This document shows, in pieces, positions 13,510 to 22,055 of a stretch of 38,579 bases of DNA (its first letter is position 1; each line of letters opens with the position of its first letter). The position numbers and the translations under genes were made by a program. The notes beneath the pieces were generated by a model. The model was not told where the DNA came from, did not search any database, and saw only the letters and a list, made by a program, of their open reading frames with translations. The stretch comes from an uncultured Muribaculaceae bacterium (GTDB lineage: Bacteria; Bacteroidota; Bacteroidia; Bacteroidales; Muribaculaceae). Location of the stretch: contig CAJUHM010000022.1 in the NCBI GenBank assembly GCA_910586475.1, forward strand, positions 1 through 38,579, read 5' to 3'.

Positions 13510-14709
13510 ATGGAAGAAATCAATATTTCTGAAGTCTACAAAGCTGCGGAGGTTCTCCGCGACGTTGCCCGCCATCCGAAACTCATCGGTCCGGCTCCCC
13601 TTAACCCCGAAGCCGAGGTCTATCTCAAGCCGGAAAACCTTCAGCGCACAGGTTCGTTCAAACTCCGTGGCGCTTACTACAAGATCTCTCAGCTGACCGA
13701 CGAGGAACGCTCGCGCGGCGTGATTGCCTGTTCGGCCGGAAATCATGCCCAGGGTGTTGCCCTCGGTGCCGCCCACGCCGGCATAAAGGCCACTATCTGC
13801 CTTCCGGCCGGTGCGCCGATTTCTAAAGTCGAGGCCACGAAGGCACTCGGAGCCGAAGTCGTCATGGTTCCGGGCGTCTACGATGATGCCTATGCCCGTG
13901 CACTCGAACTGCAGAAAGAACATGGCTACACGCTTGTCCACCCCTTCGACGATCCGAAGGTGATTGCCGGACAAGGCACAATCGGTCTTGAGATAATCCA
14001 GGAGTTGCCCGATGTCGACGCCGTTGTTGTGCCGATCGGAGGCGGAGGACTGATTTCGGGAGTGGCTTTCGCCATTAAAACGCTCAAGCCTAATGTGAAA
14101 GTCTACGGCGTCCAGGCTGAAGGCGCACCGTCGATGGCCAGATCGATCGCCGACGGCGCCCGTGAATGCCTCGACCACGTTTCGACTATCGCCGACGGTA
14201 TTGCCGTAAAGGAACCCGGAGTCAACACCTTCGAGATGTGCCACCGCTACGTCGACGAGATCGTGACAGTCAGCGACGACGAAGTCGCGGCAGCCATCCT
14301 GACACTCATCGAACAGCAAAAACTTGTTGCCGAAGGAGCCGGGGCTGTTTCGGTCGCGGCAGTCTTGTTCAACAAGATTCCTGTTGCCGGGAAAAAAGTT
14401 GTCTGTGTCGTTTCGGGAGGCAACATAGATGTGACATCGCTTAACCGCGTAATCACCCGCGGACTTGTGAAAAGCGGACGCGACTGCACTGTCACGGTTG
14501 TCCTCTCCGACAAACCTGGACAACTCTCAAAGGTCTGCAGCGTCATCGGAGACCTTGGAGCAAACATTCTTTCCGTTGAACACAAACGCAACAGCAAAAA
14601 CACCGACATCAACGGCTGCAAGCTCCATATCGACATGGAAACACGCAACCTCGAACATATCGAAATAATTCGCGAAGGCCTCAAAAAAGCAGGATTCGAA
14701 GTAGAATAA
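13510..14709 (+). CDS. ilvA: Threonine ammonia-lyase (threonine deaminase)
   Basis: A 399-residue PLP enzyme that turns threonine into 2-oxobutanoate, feeding isoleucine synthesis. The PLP-binding Lys is K51 in GSFKLRGAYYK; the CSAGNHAQGVAL segment binds the substrate carboxylate and VPIGGGGLISGVA the cofactor phosphate. A single ACT-type regulatory domain occupies about residues 325-399 (TVTVVLSDKPGQLSKVCSVIGDLGANILSVEH), as in the shorter form of the enzyme rather than the 510-residue biosynthetic E. coli IlvA with two regulatory repeats. The ATG at 13510 is chosen: upstream in-frame codons lie in the promoter. A terminator follows 72 bases after the stop. No other ilv genes are adjacent. 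Confidence 0.94.
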   Translation: MEEINISEVYKAAEVLRDVARHPKLIGPAPLNPEAEVYLKPENLQRTGSFKLRGAYYKISQLTDEERSRGVIACSAGNHAQGVALGAAHAGIKATICLPAGAPISKVEATKALGAEVVMVPGVYDDAYARALELQKEHGYTLVHPFDDPKVIAGQGTIGLEIIQELPDVDAVVVPIGGGGLISGVAFAIKTLKPNVKVYGVQAEGAPSMARSIADGARECLDHVSTIADGIAVKEPGVNTFEMCHRYVDEIVTVSDDEVAAAILTLIEQQKLVAEGAGAVSVAAVLFNKIPVAGKKVVCVVSGGNIDVTSLNRVITRGLVKSGRDCTVTVVLSDKPGQLSKVCSVIGDLGANILSVEHKRNSKNTDINGCKLHIDMETRNLEHIEIIREGLKKAGFEVE

Positions 14710-14781
14710 ATCACCCTCGGATATGCGCCCCCGACGCCAACATATTGAAGAACGAGGTCTAAAACCAACCGATTCCCTACG

Positions 14782-14816
14782 GATGCCCGGCACTGATTGT
14801 GTCGGGCATCTGATTT
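14782..14816 (+). terminator. Rho-independent terminator after ilvA
   Basis: A 12-base stem, 14782-14793 with 14799-14810, including one G-T wobble, and a five-base loop, followed by TGATTTTT. Confidence 0.88.
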
Positions 14817-14960
14817 TTCCACAACATAAATTTCTGCTCCGCATACTCAAAATAAACAACCACGACAGCCATCCAAAACATACATCACACTGATATACAC
14901 ACGATTGACTTTTCATTTCTGACAACTTATCAACACATCGACGGATTTAAGATAAAAAAT

Positions 14961-14991
14961 TTTGTGATTTCATAAAATATAGCAATCTTTG
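14961..14991 (+). promoter_or_regulatory. Promoter of nrdJ
   Basis: TTTG at 14961-14964, exactly 19 bases, then AATCTTTG at 14984-14991, one base off TAnnTTTG. Predicted start near 14997. Confidence 0.58.
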
Positions 14992-15106
14992 CATCCTGAA
15001 TTCACAGTCACTCGGAAACCTGGCTCTGCCTGCAGATTCGATCAAGAAGCCGGCAAGCACCCTGGACGAGTCATCATGATCACAATTTAACAGCGACGAA
15101 ACCAAC

Positions 15107-17647
15107 GTGGAAAACAAAAAACATTCCTATGATGAAGCCTACGAAGCAACCCTCAAGTACTTCAACGGCGACGAACTTGCTGCTAGAGTCTGGGTCAGCA
15201 AATATGCTCTGAAAGACTCACAAGGCAATATCTACGAACTCACACCGGACGACATGCACCACCGTCTGGCCTCAGAGATCGAACGTATCGAAAAGAATTA
15301 TCCGAACCCGATGTCCCACGACGAGATCTTCTCGCTGCTGAAAGATTTCCGCTACATCGTGCCTCAGGGCAGCCCGATGTCAGGCATCGGCAACAATCTT
15401 CAGGTATCGTCTCTCAGCAACTGCTTTGTGATCGGAGTTGACGGCACCCCCGACTCCTATGGCGGTGTCATAAAGATCGACGAAGAGCAGGTTCAGCTGA
15501 TGAAACGCCGCGGCGGTGTGGGCCACGACCTCTCCCACATCCGTCCGAAAGGAACTCAGGTCAAGAACTCGGCACTGACCTCAACCGGTCTCGTGCCATT
15601 CATGGAACGCTACTCCAACTCGACCCGCGAAGTGGCCCAGGACGGACGTCGTGGAGCCCTCATGCTGACTGTCAGCATCAAGCACCCAGATTCGGAAGCA
15701 TTCATCGATGCAAAAATGACAGAAGGCAAAGTGACCGGAGCTAATGTCTCGGTCCGCATCGACGACGCCTTCATGCAGGCGGCTGTCGACGGAGTGCCCT
15801 ATCGCCAGCAATTCCCGTTCGAAACCGAAAACCCGACAACAGTGAAGGATGTCGACGCCCGGCAGCTGTGGCACAAAATTGTCCACAACGCCTGGAAATC
15901 GGCCGAACCGGGAGTATTGTTCTGGGACACAATCACACGCGAATCAGTGCCTGACTGCTACGCCGACCTCGGATTCCGCACCATCTCCACAAATCCCTGC
16001 GGTGAAATTCCCCTCTGCCCCTACGACAGCTGCCGTCTGCTCGCCATCAACCTCTACTCCTACGTGAAAGATCCTTTCACCGACCACGCATCGTTCGATT
16101 TCGATCTCTTCGCAATCCATGTCGGCAAGGCGCAACGCATAATGGACGACATCATCGACCTCGAAATGGAGAAAATCGACCTTATTCTGAACAAGATCGA
16201 AAGCGACCCCGAAACCGATGAAGTCAAACAGACAGAGAAACATCTCTGGGAGAAAATACGCACCAAGACCTTAAAAGGACGACGCACAGGAGTCGGCACA
16301 ACAGGCGAAGGCGACATGATCGCCGCTCTCGGCTATCGCTACGGCACACCCGAAGCGACCGAAGTCTCTGTCAGCGTTCACCGCGCGCTCGCCCTGGCTG
16401 CCTACCGCTCGTCGGTCGAAATGGCCAAAGAACGCGGCGCTTTCGAAATCTACGACACCGAACGCGAAGTCTCCAATCCATATATCAACCGCCTGCGCGA
16501 GGCTGATCCCGGTCTCTACGAAGAAATGAAAGTTCATGGCCGACGCAACATCGCCTGCCTGACAATCGCCCCGACCGGCACTACATCACTGATGACACGA
16601 ACCTCAAGCGGAATCGAGCCTGTCTTCATGCCGGTCTACAAACGCAGACGAAAAGTAAACCCCAACGACGCATCCGTGCGTGTCGACTATGTCGACGACA
16701 CGGGCGACGCATTCGAGGAATACGTGGTCTATCATCCGAAATTCATCACCTGGATGGAGGCCAACGGAATCGAGGTCAAATCCAACCTCACACAGGAGGA
16801 AGTCGACGCCCTTGTAGCCCGCTCACCCTACTATAAGGCAACTGCCAACGATATCGACTGGCTTGAAAAAGTCAGAATGCAGGGCGCCGTACAGAAATGG
16901 GTCGACCACTCGATTTCCGTCACCATCAACCTCCCCGCCGACGTGACCGAAGAGGTTGTCGGCAGACTCTACGTCGAAGCGTGGCGTCATGGCTGCAAAG
17001 GCTGCACGGTCTATCGCGACGGATCACGCTCCGGAGTGCTGATCGCCGTCGACAAAAAGAAAAAGAACCAGCCTCAGCTCCCGGCCTACGGACATCCGAT
17101 CGTCGACAAACGCCCCAACGAACTGGAAGCCGACGTCGTACGCTTCCAGAACAACAAGGAAAAATGGATCGCGTTCGTCGGCCTGCTGGACGGACGTCCT
17201 TATGAGATCTTCACCGGTCTGGCCGATGACGACGACGGAATCTTCTGTCCGAAATCAGTGACAAAAGGAAAGATCATCAAGGCAATCGATGACAAAGGCA
17301 ATAAACGCTATGACTTCCAGTTCATCAACAAACGCGGCTACAAGACAACAATCGAAGGACTTTCCGACAAATTCAACCCCGAATACTGGAACTACGCAAA
17401 ACTCATTTCCGGAGTGATCCGCTACGGCATGCCGATCGATCAGGTTCTGAAACTTGTCGGAGGACTGGAACTTGACAGCCAGTCGATCAACACATGGAAA
17501 ATGGGTGTCGAACGCGCACTGAAAAAGTATCTTCCCAACGGAACAAAAGCAAGCGGGCAGAAATGTCCCAACTGCGGACAGGAAACCCTCATCTATCAGG
17601 AAGGATGCCTGATCTGTACCTCCTGCGGCACATCCCGCTGCGGCTGA
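15107..17647 (+). CDS. nrdJ: Adenosylcobalamin-dependent ribonucleotide reductase (class II)
   Basis: An 846-residue cytosolic enzyme that reduces ribonucleotides to deoxyribonucleotides using a B12-derived thiyl radical, oxygen-independently. Landmarks: VSSLSNCFVIG near residue 105 (redox Cys), RRGGVGHDLSHIRP, TNPCGEIPLCPYDSC near 300 with the thiyl-radical Cys and catalytic Glu, and LTIAPTGTTSLM near 485. The C-terminal tail ends in a zinc-ribbon-like CPNC...CTSC pair followed by a terminal CG, matching the dithiol tail that re-reduces the active site. Length fits the NrdJ class without an ATP-cone. It starts with GTG at 15107; no nearby in-frame ATG precedes the MENKKHSYDEAYE N-terminus. 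malQ follows 32 bases later. Confidence 0.94.
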   Translation: MENKKHSYDEAYEATLKYFNGDELAARVWVSKYALKDSQGNIYELTPDDMHHRLASEIERIEKNYPNPMSHDEIFSLLKDFRYIVPQGSPMSGIGNNLQVSSLSNCFVIGVDGTPDSYGGVIKIDEEQVQLMKRRGGVGHDLSHIRPKGTQVKNSALTSTGLVPFMERYSNSTREVAQDGRRGALMLTVSIKHPDSEAFIDAKMTEGKVTGANVSVRIDDAFMQAAVDGVPYRQQFPFETENPTTVKDVDARQLWHKIVHNAWKSAEPGVLFWDTITRESVPDCYADLGFRTISTNPCGEIPLCPYDSCRLLAINLYSYVKDPFTDHASFDFDLFAIHVGKAQRIMDDIIDLEMEKIDLILNKIESDPETDEVKQTEKHLWEKIRTKTLKGRRTGVGTTGEGDMIAALGYRYGTPEATEVSVSVHRALALAAYRSSVEMAKERGAFEIYDTEREVSNPYINRLREADPGLYEEMKVHGRRNIACLTIAPTGTTSLMTRTSSGIEPVFMPVYKRRRKVNPNDASVRVDYVDDTGDAFEEYVVYHPKFITWMEANGIEVKSNLTQEEVDALVARSPYYKATANDIDWLEKVRMQGAVQKWVDHSISVTINLPADVTEEVVGRLYVEAWRHGCKGCTVYRDGSRSGVLIAVDKKKKNQPQLPAYGHPIVDKRPNELEADVVRFQNNKEKWIAFVGLLDGRPYEIFTGLADDDDGIFCPKSVTKGKIIKAIDDKGNKRYDFQFINKRGYKTTIEGLSDKFNPEYWNYAKLISGVIRYGMPIDQVLKLVGGLELDSQSINTWKMGVERALKKYLPNGTKASGQKCPNCGQETLIYQEGCLICTSCGTSRCG

Positions 17648-17679
17648 TCGCCGGCAATCCCGACCTACGCTTACAGACC

Positions 17680-20337
17680 ATGAAGATAACATTCCGATTA
17701 GACTATTACCTGAACCGGAACGAATCGATGGAGATCATCGGTTCGCTTCCGGTTCTCGCATCCGGACTCGTAATGTCCGAAGGAACGGACGGCGCTCCGA
17801 CTCTCACCATCGATCCCGGCCAACTGCCGGAAAAATTTTCCTACCGCTACAGAGTCAGACGTGGCGACGGCTCGCTACGCGACGAATGGGGTCCCGACAG
17901 AATTGCCGGAAATTTCGGAAATCTCTCCGAACTGCGCATCAACGACCAGTGGCGCGACTGTCCGACCTACCTGCCGTTTCTCTCATCAGCTTTCACCGAG
18001 TCTATTTTCAGAAGAAACGCCGCCTCCGGCGACCGCCCTGCACTCAGAGGCGGAATGCTTGAGATCAACGTCGACGCTCCGATGATTCCGTCGGACATGA
18101 CAATTGCGATCTCAGGCAACTGCGCGGCGCTCGGCAACTGGAATCCGGCACAGGCGATAGAGCTTTCCGACGCTGAATTCCCGGTATGGTCTACACAGAT
18201 CGCCCGCCACGCTCTCCCGAATGATTTCGAATTCAAATTCATTCTGATCAGAAAATCCGACCACACACTCGTCGGATGGGAAAATGGCAACAACCGTCGT
18301 TTTTCCCTTCCGGAACTATCCGCTGAAGCCTCAATGAGGGTCAACGGTCTCTTCATGGAGAATCCGCTGCAGCTATGGCGCGGATCGGGCACAGCGATCC
18401 CGGTCTTTTCGCTCCGCAGCGATGAAGGCTTCGGAACAGGCGAGTTTTCGGATCTCAGGAAACTCGCCGACTGGGCGGCTATGACCGGACAGCAATTCAT
18501 CCAGCTGCTTCCGATCAACGACACGACCATGTCACGCTCATGGACCGATTCCTACCCGTACACAACCAACTCCACCTTTGCCCTTCACCCGATGTATCTG
18601 CGTCTGGAAGAGGTCGGGATTCTCGACGATCCGGAAAAACGCCGCCGCTTCGACGAACTCAGGAAGGAACTGAACGCGCTTCCGACTGTCGACTACGAAC
18701 GCGTCAACCGCGCCAAAGAGGAATACCTCCACCTGATCTTCGACCAACAGGGCGACCGAGACATATCGTCGGGGAAATTCAAAGAATTCTACAGCCGTAA
18801 CCGCGAATGGCTGAAGCCCTATGCCGTCTGGTCGATGCTGCGCGACAGATTCTCGACCGCCGACATGAACGCGTGGGGAGAATTTTCGGTCTACGACGAG
18901 AAGCGCGTCGACCGTCTCATTGAGGAAAACCTCCGTGATTTCAATTATGTCTGCTTCGTCCAGTATCACCTCGACAGGCAGCTGCGGGCCGCACGCGACT
19001 ACGCCGACTCACGCGGAATCGCGCTGAAAGGCGACATCCCAATCGGCATTTCCCGCTGCAGCGTCGATGCATGGCTCAACCCCGGACTATTCAATCTCGG
19101 CTCAACAGCCGGCGCTCCCCCGGATGACTTTGCCGTTCAGGGACAGAACTGGGGATTTCCTACCTATCGCTGGGACGTAATGTCCCGCGACGGCTACGCA
19201 TGGTGGAAATCCCGTCTCGGAAAAATGGCTGAATATTTTTCTGCCTACAGAATTGACCATCTGCTCGGATTCTTCAGAATCTGGCAGATCCCGTCGCACA
19301 CCTTCCACGGACTGCTTGGCGTCTTCTCTCCGGCTCTGCCGCTCAGCCCCGAGGAAATGAAAGAGTCGTTCGGATTCGAATTCGACAGAGCTTCGATGAC
19401 CACACCTTATGTAACCGACGAAACCTTCGAGGATCTCCCGGGCGAACTTGCAGGCAAGGTCAGAAGAGAATATTTTTCGGAGACCGCCAACGGACGCCTT
19501 ATTCTCCAGAAATCAGTGGCCACACAGAAGCAGATCGCCGATCTGATTCCCGACCAAGGCGAAGAAAATATCCTGATCCGGAACTTCCTGACGGACTGCC
19601 TCGACGACGTTCTCTTCATCGAGGATCCCTACGAAAAAGGGCGTTTCCATCCTCGCATCTCGGCTGACCGCACCGATTCATTCAAAGCACTTCCGCCGCA
19701 GCAGCAAAACGCGTTCCGAGCCCTCTACGAAGACTTCTACTACCATCGTCACAACGACTTCTGGAAAGAGAAAGCTCTTGAAAAACTGCCTGCGCTGGTC
19801 AGCTCGACCGGAATGCTCTCGTGTGCCGAAGACCTCGGAATGATTCCGGCGTGTGTCCCGGATGTGATGGAAAGCCTCCGCATCCTCTCGCTCGAGATCC
19901 AGCGGATGCCGAAAGAAGCGTGGTCACAGATCGGAAATCCCTCCCGCTATCCCTACCATTCGGTCTGCTCGACCTCGACCCACGACATGGCCGGACTGCG
20001 ACAATGGTGGGAAGAGGATCGTGAACGCGCCGCATGCCTCTATCATGACCTGACCGGAACGAACGACGGCCTACCCTCAGAAGCGACTCCGGAGATCTGC
20101 GAGATGATCATCAGACAGCACATGGTCTCCCCCTCGATGCTATGCATTCTGCCGCTACAGGACTGGCTTGCGATCGACGGCAATCTACGCCGCAAAGATC
20201 CGCGCGAGGAGCAGATCAATATTCCCGCTAATCCCCGCCACTACTGGCGCTATCGCATGCACCTGACTCTCGACACTCTGCTGAGTGCGTTTGAATTCAA
20301 CTCCCGCGTGAGAGCTCTGACAGCCCTACGGTCATGA
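17680..20337 (+). CDS. malQ: 4-alpha-glucanotransferase (amylomaltase, GH77)
   Basis: An 885-residue enzyme that transfers alpha-1,4-glucan segments in maltodextrin and glycogen metabolism. Two N-terminal starch-binding CBM20-like domains are visible (about residues 1-115 and 128-225, the second with GNCAALGNWNPAQA), then the GH77 barrel. Catalytic residues by motif: nucleophile D526 in YRIDHLLGF, acid/base E717 in CAEDLGMIP, and stabiliser D769 in STHDMAGLRQWW. This long domain layout is like plant DPE2 and common in Bacteroidetes, unlike the 690-residue E. coli MalQ. ATG at 17680 is chosen, since upstream codons overlap nrdJ. Its stop overlaps the convergent ion-channel gene by six bases. 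Confidence 0.93.
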   Translation: MKITFRLDYYLNRNESMEIIGSLPVLASGLVMSEGTDGAPTLTIDPGQLPEKFSYRYRVRRGDGSLRDEWGPDRIAGNFGNLSELRINDQWRDCPTYLPFLSSAFTESIFRRNAASGDRPALRGGMLEINVDAPMIPSDMTIAISGNCAALGNWNPAQAIELSDAEFPVWSTQIARHALPNDFEFKFILIRKSDHTLVGWENGNNRRFSLPELSAEASMRVNGLFMENPLQLWRGSGTAIPVFSLRSDEGFGTGEFSDLRKLADWAAMTGQQFIQLLPINDTTMSRSWTDSYPYTTNSTFALHPMYLRLEEVGILDDPEKRRRFDELRKELNALPTVDYERVNRAKEEYLHLIFDQQGDRDISSGKFKEFYSRNREWLKPYAVWSMLRDRFSTADMNAWGEFSVYDEKRVDRLIEENLRDFNYVCFVQYHLDRQLRAARDYADSRGIALKGDIPIGISRCSVDAWLNPGLFNLGSTAGAPPDDFAVQGQNWGFPTYRWDVMSRDGYAWWKSRLGKMAEYFSAYRIDHLLGFFRIWQIPSHTFHGLLGVFSPALPLSPEEMKESFGFEFDRASMTTPYVTDETFEDLPGELAGKVRREYFSETANGRLILQKSVATQKQIADLIPDQGEENILIRNFLTDCLDDVLFIEDPYEKGRFHPRISADRTDSFKALPPQQQNAFRALYEDFYYHRHNDFWKEKALEKLPALVSSTGMLSCAEDLGMIPACVPDVMESLRILSLEIQRMPKEAWSQIGNPSRYPYHSVCSTSTHDMAGLRQWWEEDRERAACLYHDLTGTNDGLPSEATPEICEMIIRQHMVSPSMLCILPLQDWLAIDGNLRRKDPREEQINIPANPRHYWRYRMHLTLDTLLSAFEFNSRVRALTALRS

Positions 20338-21078
20338 ATCCTCCCCGGCCGGCTGCTGTTTCGGATCCTGCGCTGTCGCCGGGTCCGAAACGCGGGTGCG
20401 TCCGAAAGCATGGGTAAAAAACACCGTGAAGACAGGAAACAGAATAAGCCCTTCGACCGACAGGACGATACCGATAACCTTTCCCGCCACTGTCACAGGC
20501 GAGATATTGGAACCGCAGGTGTTCATCTGCATGAATGAATACCAGAGAGCCTGCCAGTAGTTGTAGACCATCGGATTGTGACGATGTTCCTCAACGAAAA
20601 ACATCAGCGAGAGGACATAGAGCGTAATAAGCATAATGATGATGTAGGAACCGAACATGCCTGTCACCCAGTTCTTCTCCATTATTCCCCACATGACGAC
20701 AAGAACCGTTGCCGCACGCACAAGCGGCATCACTCTCAGAAGATAATAGACCTCAAGACTGACTCGCAGATCATAATAGTGGATCAGCGTGATGTAAGGA
20801 ACACAAAGCACCACCAGCACAATCATTCTCGCGAAATGACGCTTTCTTCCGGGCGAGCATGCCCACTCGACGACAGTCTCGAATATGAAGAACAGGCAGA
20901 TCCAGAACTGCAGCGAAAGATAGCGGCGGTCAGTCAGAAGGGAAATGCTGTTGAGCGTGTCATAGGTTATGGCATAGAGCAGGATCACCGACAGAACGAT
21001 CACTATGAAATGCAGAAAACTGACCAGTCGTCGTCGGAAATTAGCCAGAGAATATGTCGGTCCGGTAGCCGTTGACAT
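20332..21078 (-). CDS. Voltage-gated-like ion channel homologue with a non-GYG filter
   Basis: A 248-residue inner-membrane protein of the 6-TM ion-channel fold. Hydrophobic helices lie at about 19-38, 55-71, 84-101, 109-130 (with only a few arginines, so a weak S4), 141-162 and 198-222. The pore loop YWQALWYSFMQM (174-185) is followed by TCGSN (187-191) where K+ channels have TVGYG, then by the pore-lining helix. The ion is therefore uncertain. The tail (about 226-248) is polar. The ATG at 21078 is the only sensible start. It is convergent with malQ. An 11-bp hairpin ends four bases upstream of the start codon. Confidence 0.78.
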   Translation of the reverse strand: MSTATGPTYSLANFRRRLVSFLHFIVIVLSVILLYAITYDTLNSISLLTDRRYLSLQFWICLFFIFETVVEWACSPGRKRHFARMIVLVVLCVPYITLIHYYDLRVSLEVYYLLRVMPLVRAATVLVVMWGIMEKNWVTGMFGSYIIIMLITLYVLSLMFFVEEHRHNPMVYNYWQALWYSFMQMNTCGSNISPVTVAGKVIGIVLSVEGLILFPVFTVFFTHAFGRTRVSDPATAQDPKQQPAGEDS

Positions 21079-21082
21079 AGTT

Positions 21083-21115
21083 GAAACCGAAGGTTTTCAA
21101 ATGGCCTTCGGTTTC
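21083..21115 (-). other. Eleven-base hairpin just before the ion-channel start codon
   Basis: GAAACCGAAGG (21083-21093) with CCTTCGGTTTC (21105-21115) forms a perfect 11-bp stem with an 11-base loop. It lies four bases upstream of the ATG of the channel gene and 141 bases downstream of the rlmB stop. No T tract follows on either strand. It may be the remnant of a terminator for rlmB, or a structure that limits translation of the channel. Confidence 0.6.
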
Positions 21116-21256
21116 ATAACATCTGAATATCAGACTCTGTTCAATGTCATACAACCGCCATCAGACAGGCGGCATCCGCCCGAACTCCGGTTGAAAACAC
21201 ATGGCACTCACCCACGGGGAAGACGAGTATGTGCCAGATAAGTGCTCAGAAATCTC

Positions 21257-22012
21257 TCAGATCACTTCCATATCGGCCTGCAGGCGCTGGCGGACAACCT
21301 CATAGATAATAATTCCGGCGGCGACCGATACATTAAGCGAACCGATCGACCCGAACATGGGAATGGATACAAATGTATCACACTGGCGAATGACCTCCGG
21401 ATCAATTCCGACATCTTCTGCCCCGAGAACCAACGCGGTCGGTTCGGTATAGGACGCAGTCGTATAGTTGATGTCGGCCTTTTCCGAAACCGCCACCACT
21501 TTAAAACCGGAATTCTTGAGATAGCGCACAGCCGTAAGCGCCGAATGCTCGCGGCAGACCGGAATATGCAGTAATGCTCCTGCCGAAGTCTTCACTGCAT
21601 CGCCGCCGACACTGACACTTCCGTGGTCCGGAATGATAATGGCATCGACTCCGGCACATTCACACGTACGGGCTATTGCGCCGAAATTGCGCACATCAGT
21701 AATTCCGTCGAGCACGACAACAAACGGGAGCACGCCCTCCTCGAACAGTTGCGGAACGAGATTGCCCAACTGATGATAGGTAACAGCCGAAAGCAGTGCG
21801 ATCGCCCCCTGATGGTTCTTGCGTGTGATCTTGTCGAGGCGTTCAGCCGGAACGTGGCGCGTCAGGATTCCATTCTTGCGGAGAAGATCAATAAGTTCCT
21901 GGGCGAGAGGTCCGGAGAGACCCTTGCGGATGTAGACACGGTCAATATCCTTACCGGCATTGACAGCTTCAATAATGGCACGGATGCCGAAAATATAGTC
22001 GGATGGCTGCAT
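21257..22012 (-). CDS. rlmB: 23S rRNA (guanosine-2'-O-)-methyltransferase, RlmB/TrmH family
   Basis: A 251-residue SPOUT methyltransferase that methylates the 2'-OH of G2251 in 23S rRNA. The N-terminal substrate-binding domain (about 1-75) starts YIFGIRAIIEAV; the three SPOUT motifs follow: DGITDVRNFGAIARTCECAG (about 102-121), ALVLGAEDVGID (about 193-204, with D where G is more common) and VSIPMFGSIGSLNVSVAAGI (about 214-233). Length is typical. It is the last gene of the dnaN-exonuclease-coaBC-DUF4835-recN-rlmB series, 43 bases after recN. The TrmH family contains close paralogues, so the exact target is inferred. Confidence 0.9.
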   Translation of the reverse strand: MQPSDYIFGIRAIIEAVNAGKDIDRVYIRKGLSGPLAQELIDLLRKNGILTRHVPAERLDKITRKNHQGAIALLSAVTYHQLGNLVPQLFEEGVLPFVVVLDGITDVRNFGAIARTCECAGVDAIIIPDHGSVSVGGDAVKTSAGALLHIPVCREHSALTAVRYLKNSGFKVVAVSEKADINYTTASYTEPTALVLGAEDVGIDPEVIRQCDTFVSIPMFGSIGSLNVSVAAGIIIYEVVRQRLQADMEVI

Positions 22013-22055
22013 AAATTATGTGCTGAAATAATGTATATCGTTAGACGAATTTGAA

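Larger units (their letters stand above)
14710..15106 (+). other. Intergenic region between ilvA and nrdJ
   Basis: No gene is seen. It contains the ilvA terminator (14782-14816), an AT-rich stretch, the nrdJ promoter (14961-14991) and a leader of about 110 bases. I looked for an adenosylcobalamin riboswitch in the leader because nrdJ uses that cofactor, but the leader is too short and lacks a convincing B12 box. Confidence 0.6.

Noticed and set aside
13381..14523. A 380-codon frame on the minus strand across ilvA
   Set aside because: It is antisense to a complete ilvA with all catalytic motifs and has no recognisable domain.
14992..15106. Adenosylcobalamin riboswitch upstream of nrdJ
   Set aside because: The leader is only about 110 bases, and its best partial match lacks the conserved B12 box and core; a full aptamer needs about 200 bases.
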